A stretch of DNA of 64,000 nt from Dyella halodurans. Lineage in GTDB: Bacteria; Pseudomonadota; Gammaproteobacteria; Xanthomonadales; Rhodanobacteraceae. The stretch spans positions 248,001-312,000 of the forward strand of contig NZ_JAPDPF010000001.1 in the NCBI RefSeq assembly GCF_026283925.1. The letters are read 5' to 3'. This document shows, piece after piece, positions 61,814 through 64,000 of the stretch (the stretch's first letter is position 1; each line of letters opens with the position of its first letter). The notes under the pieces were generated by a model. That model had not been told where the DNA came from, did no database searches, and worked only from the letters and a program-made list of their open reading frames with translations. A program made the position numbers and the translations under genes.

Positions 61814-61987
61814 ATGGCGTTGTGGGGGCACACCCGTGGAGAGACCTTCGAGCTGATGCTGCGCCACGCCGCCGAGCACGGTGCCCATGCGGTCGTCGCG
61901 ACGCGTTATGAGGCCAGCGATGCGGTCGAAGGTGTCACCGATGTGCTCGCCGATGGCACGGCCGTGATGGTGAAGCCACTAGGCTGA
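61814..61987 (+). pseudogene. Truncated YbjQ (DUF74)-like fragment
   Basis: The frame encodes FELMLRHAAEHGAHAVVATR and GVTDVLADGTAVMVKP, which is the C-terminal half of a YbjQ-family protein. The conserved N-terminal half (about 50 residues, including the strand before the SGE loop) is absent upstream. The frame can be opened at GTG 61775 or ATG 61814, giving 70 or 57 residues. It is probably a 5-prime truncated remnant, although a short functional form is not excluded. Confidence 0.5.
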
Positions 61988-62000
61988 CCCATGGATCTGG

Positions 62001-62831
62001 TCAACTATGGTTGAGCGCCAGCACATGGCGATTGGCGTCGTATTCCACCGAGGTATCCGCCAAGGCGGGCAGGGTGGCCAGGGCGTGCCGGCTCAGGCGT
62101 TCGAAATGGGCGAGGAAGCGCAGCATCGTCTCGGCGTCCATGGCCAAGGGGGCATGGCGCGCCAGCAATTCCTCTTCCTGCTCGCTGCGCCACTGGCGCA
62201 CCACTTCCCAGTTCGGCGCCTGCAGCACGATCAGGGCGTCCAGCTTGCGCCATAGCGGCTGGTAGCCACGCAGCTGCTTGTTGACCCAATGGCGCCAGCG
62301 GCCATCCGGGTCTTCGTCGCGCTCCAGGCTGTTGACTGGTTCTTCCAGCGCGGCCTGGATCTGCGGGCGCACGCCCAGTGCCCAGCCTTCCAGGATCACC
62401 AGCTTCGGCGACCGGGTGACGCGTGGCCAGCGCGAAGGGGGGGCACGCGTGTCACGCCCCTTGTCGAAGCGGGGGTAGTCCACCGGCAATTTTTCCGACG
62501 CCTGGGGCAAGGCGGCCAGCACCGACAGCAGCAGCTCGATCTCGTGCGTGCCGGGCACGCCCCGGGTTCGCAGCAGCGGATGGATCTGCTGCGCCAGCAG
62601 CTCCCGTTCGCTGCGCGAGTAGTAGAAATCGTCCAGCGAGAGCACTTCCGTCGGCCAGCCGCGAGATTCCGCCTGGAGCTTCATTTCCCGGGCGAGCGTG
62701 CTCTTGCCGCTGCCCTGCAGGCCGGATAGGCCCAGCAGGTAAGGGCGGCGGGCGCGGGCGATGCGACCGGCGTACTGGTCGAGCAGGTGTCCCGCCAGGG
62801 TCGAATTCTGCGTGCTAGCATCTGGTGACAT
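62001..62831 (-). CDS. P-loop kinase resembling D-glycerate 3-kinase
   Basis: A 276-residue kinase with Walker A GLQGSGKSTLA, VLSLDDFYYSRSER (substrate and Walker B-like region), PRFDKGRDTRAP and VILEGWALGVRPQ. The pattern is that of the GLYK/phosphoribulokinase-like family, whose plant members phosphorylate D-glycerate. The ATG at 62831 is used. It is divergent from pdxH. The substrate is inferred from family only. Confidence 0.8.
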   Translation of the reverse strand: MSPDASTQNSTLAGHLLDQYAGRIARARRPYLLGLSGLQGSGKSTLAREMKLQAESRGWPTEVLSLDDFYYSRSERELLAQQIHPLLRTRGVPGTHEIELLLSVLAALPQASEKLPVDYPRFDKGRDTRAPPSRWPRVTRSPKLVILEGWALGVRPQIQAALEEPVNSLERDEDPDGRWRHWVNKQLRGYQPLWRKLDALIVLQAPNWEVVRQWRSEQEEELLARHAPLAMDAETMLRFLAHFERLSRHALATLPALADTSVEYDANRHVLALNHS

Positions 62832-62871
62832 TCGGCCATGATGGCGCGCTGCGGCCACGATTCAAGACCCC

Positions 62872-63459
62872 ATGTTGAAACCAGAGATCCTTGACACCTT
62901 CCTGCAACTGTTGGACGAGGCCGCGGCGGGAGGCGATCCCGAGCCTACGGCCATGAATTTGGCGACGGTCGATGCGGCCGGACGGGTGAGTTCGCGCATC
63001 GTGCTGCTCAAGGGGGCCGACGAACGCGGCTTCCGTTTTTATACCAACTACGAGAGCGACAAGGGCAGCCAGCTCGAGGCGCATGCCCAGGTGGCCCTGT
63101 GCTTCCACTGGAAGCAACTGCGCGAAGTGGTGCAGGTGCGGGTCGAAGGCGTGGCGCGCAAGTTGCTGGCGGAGGAGTCGGATGCCTACTTCGCCTCCCG
63201 CCCGCGCGCCAGCCAGATCGGCGCCTGGGCCTCGCTGCAGTCGCAGACGCTGCCCGATCGCGACACCTTCGAGCAGCGCTTCAAGCGCTACGAGCACGAA
63301 TTCGAAGGCCGCGACGTGCCGCGTCCCCCGCACTGGGGTGGCTACGTGGTGGAGCCGGACATGGTGGAATTCTGGTACGGCGCGGAGTTCCGGTTGCACG
63401 ACCGCGTGCGCTGGAGCCGCCACGGCCAGACCTGGACGCATCGTCTGCTCTATCCTTGA
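62872..63459 (+). CDS. pdxH: Pyridoxamine 5-phosphate oxidase
   Basis: A 195-residue FMN-dependent oxidase that forms pyridoxal 5-phosphate. Features are AMNLATVDAAGRVSSRIVLLKG, FYTNYESDKGSQLEAHAQVAL, the FMN/PLP contacts QLREVVQVRVEG and SRPRASQIGAWAS, and PPHWGGYVVEP with a complete C-terminus (EFRLHDRVRW). Slightly shorter at the N-terminus than the E. coli protein. The start ATG at 62872 has no clear ribosome binding site. Confidence 0.95.
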   Translation: MLKPEILDTFLQLLDEAAAGGDPEPTAMNLATVDAAGRVSSRIVLLKGADERGFRFYTNYESDKGSQLEAHAQVALCFHWKQLREVVQVRVEGVARKLLAEESDAYFASRPRASQIGAWASLQSQTLPDRDTFEQRFKRYEHEFEGRDVPRPPHWGGYVVEPDMVEFWYGAEFRLHDRVRWSRHGQTWTHRLLYP

Positions 63460-63490
63460 GCGTACCCACTAGCCATTCGGAGGCATGAGC

Positions 63491-63928
63491 ATGCGCGCAG
63501 CGCCCGCTGACCACGTTGCCCAGAATGGCTTTGTCGTGCACTCCCGCGGCCGCGGCTTCACCGAGATCACCGACAGGATTGGCGACGTGGTGACCGCCAG
63601 TGGCGTGCACACGGGCGTTGCCAACATCTTCAGCCTGCACACCAGTTGCTCGCTGTTGATCAGTGAGAACGCCGACCCGACCGTACGCGATGATCTGGAA
63701 CGCTGGCTGGCACGCGCCGTGCCCGATGGCGATGCCATCTTCCGCCACGACGAGGAAGGGCCGGACGATATGCCGGCGCACGTGCGAGCCATCCTCACCG
63801 GTGTCAGCCTGGTGGTGCCCGTGCATGCGGGCAAGCTGCAGCTGGGCACGTGGCAGGGCATTTACCTATGGGAACACCGCCTTGATCCGCATCAGCGCAA
63901 GATCACGGTGACCGTGCTGGGACATTGA
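63491..63928 (+). CDS. YjbQ/UPF0047-family protein (secondary thiamine-phosphate synthase fold)
   Basis: A 145-residue YjbQ-family protein. Recognisable are GFTEITDRI, SGVHTGVANIFSLHTSCSLLISENADPTVRDDLE and GTWQGIYLWEHR, the last containing the conserved Q and H. Some members have weak thiamine-phosphate synthase activity. The ATG at 63491 is preferred over 63485, because GGAGG lies 7 bases before 63491 but only 1 base before 63485. It follows pdxH by 31 bp. Confidence 0.85.
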   Translation: MRAAPADHVAQNGFVVHSRGRGFTEITDRIGDVVTASGVHTGVANIFSLHTSCSLLISENADPTVRDDLERWLARAVPDGDAIFRHDEEGPDDMPAHVRAILTGVSLVVPVHAGKLQLGTWQGIYLWEHRLDPHQRKITVTVLGH

Positions 63929-63932
63929 ACGC

Positions 63933-64000
63933 GTGACCGAACATGGCAGCAACGGCCAGGGCATGGCCGATCCTTACCCTCAGCGCATCGTCTGCATGAC
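63933..64000 (+). CDS. Start of a probable cobalamin-binding (BtuF-like) protein (runs off the window)
   Basis: A GTG at 63933, 4 bp after the YjbQ gene, opens a frame that continues past the window. The visible residues end DPYPQRIVCMT, and PQRIVC is how BtuF-type and other periplasmic metal-ligand binding proteins begin their first domain. An internal ATG at 63963 could be the real start. The call rests on a short stretch only. Confidence 0.4.
   Translation, partial: MTEHGSNGQGMADPYPQRIVCM

Noticed and set aside
1-64000. tRNA, rRNA, CRISPR array or prophage
   Set aside because: No T-arm GGTTCGAATCC-type sequence in context, no regularly spaced direct repeats, and no phage structural genes were seen by eye; a tRNAscan or CRISPR search would be decisive.

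Overview
This is a GC-rich, gene-dense bacterial chromosome segment that fits a gammaproteobacterium of the Xanthomonadales, most likely Rhodanobacteraceae (Dyella, Rhodanobacter or Luteibacter type). That placement is an inference from protein resemblance, the short H-NS-like protein ending in a TWSGRGKRPRW motif, the SapC-family protein, the pssA-psi-rimI gene order and the dispersed palindromic repeats. I see no rRNA, tRNA, CRISPR array, prophage or complete insertion sequence. Most of the window is housekeeping; the accessory features are small and scattered.

Layout. 1-7.4 kb is a signalling region: the start of a membrane sensor, a DUF3617 protein, a PhnD-like periplasmic binding protein, a LuxR-type response regulator, a hybrid histidine kinase, and between them an orphan fusion of the cytoplasmic parts of the type VI secretion proteins TssL (DotU) and TssM (IcmF). 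7.4-10.6 kb carries a TVP38-type membrane protein, a deaminase and glnS. 10.6-11.7 kb is non-coding and holds a G-rich tract and two long inverted copies of a dispersed repeat. 11.7-21.4 kb has a DUF2007 protein, apt, oxyR with an OxyR-type operator, an M1 aminopeptidase and a 1372-residue membrane protein that looks internally duplicated. 21.4-28.1 kb is a six-gene leftward operon for acyl-CoA and carbonyl metabolism (kinase and dehydrogenase of the ACAD10/11 or LvaA/LvaC type) with a divergent LysR regulator. 28.1-28.4 kb and 36.2-36.5 kb are MITE-like elements with long terminal inverted repeats.

28.5-40.1 kb has a cNMP-domain thioredoxin-reductase-like flavoprotein without its CxxC, prmC, dxs, an HNH nuclease, SapC, a SnoaL-like protein, DUF899, a GNAT, an acyl-CoA dehydrogenase, a lipoprotein and a SET-domain methyltransferase. 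40.1-48.6 kb carries a Gre-like factor, an EF-G paralogue, a tandem pair of TonB-like proline-rich proteins with a shared four-cysteine C-terminal domain, a ThrE exporter and an H-NS-like protein. 48.8-64 kb is proS, a DUF4124 protein, pssA-psi(holD-like)-rimI, a TraB-family protein, valS, a WGR protein with hemE, aroK-aroB, an epimerase, a truncated YbjQ fragment, a glycerate-kinase-like protein, pdxH, a YjbQ protein and the start of a probable BtuF-like protein.

How it fits together. The most unusual candidates are the TssL-TssM cytoplasmic fusion, the tandem TonB-like proteins, the duplicated 1372-residue protein and the coupled kinase-dehydrogenase operon. Three genes (at 11705, 44626 and 60806) lack a Shine-Dalgarno sequence and have a TAnnnT hexamer exactly six bases before ATG, which suggests leaderless mRNAs. 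REP-like hairpins occur as inverted pairs after the SET gene, beside valS and beside hemE.
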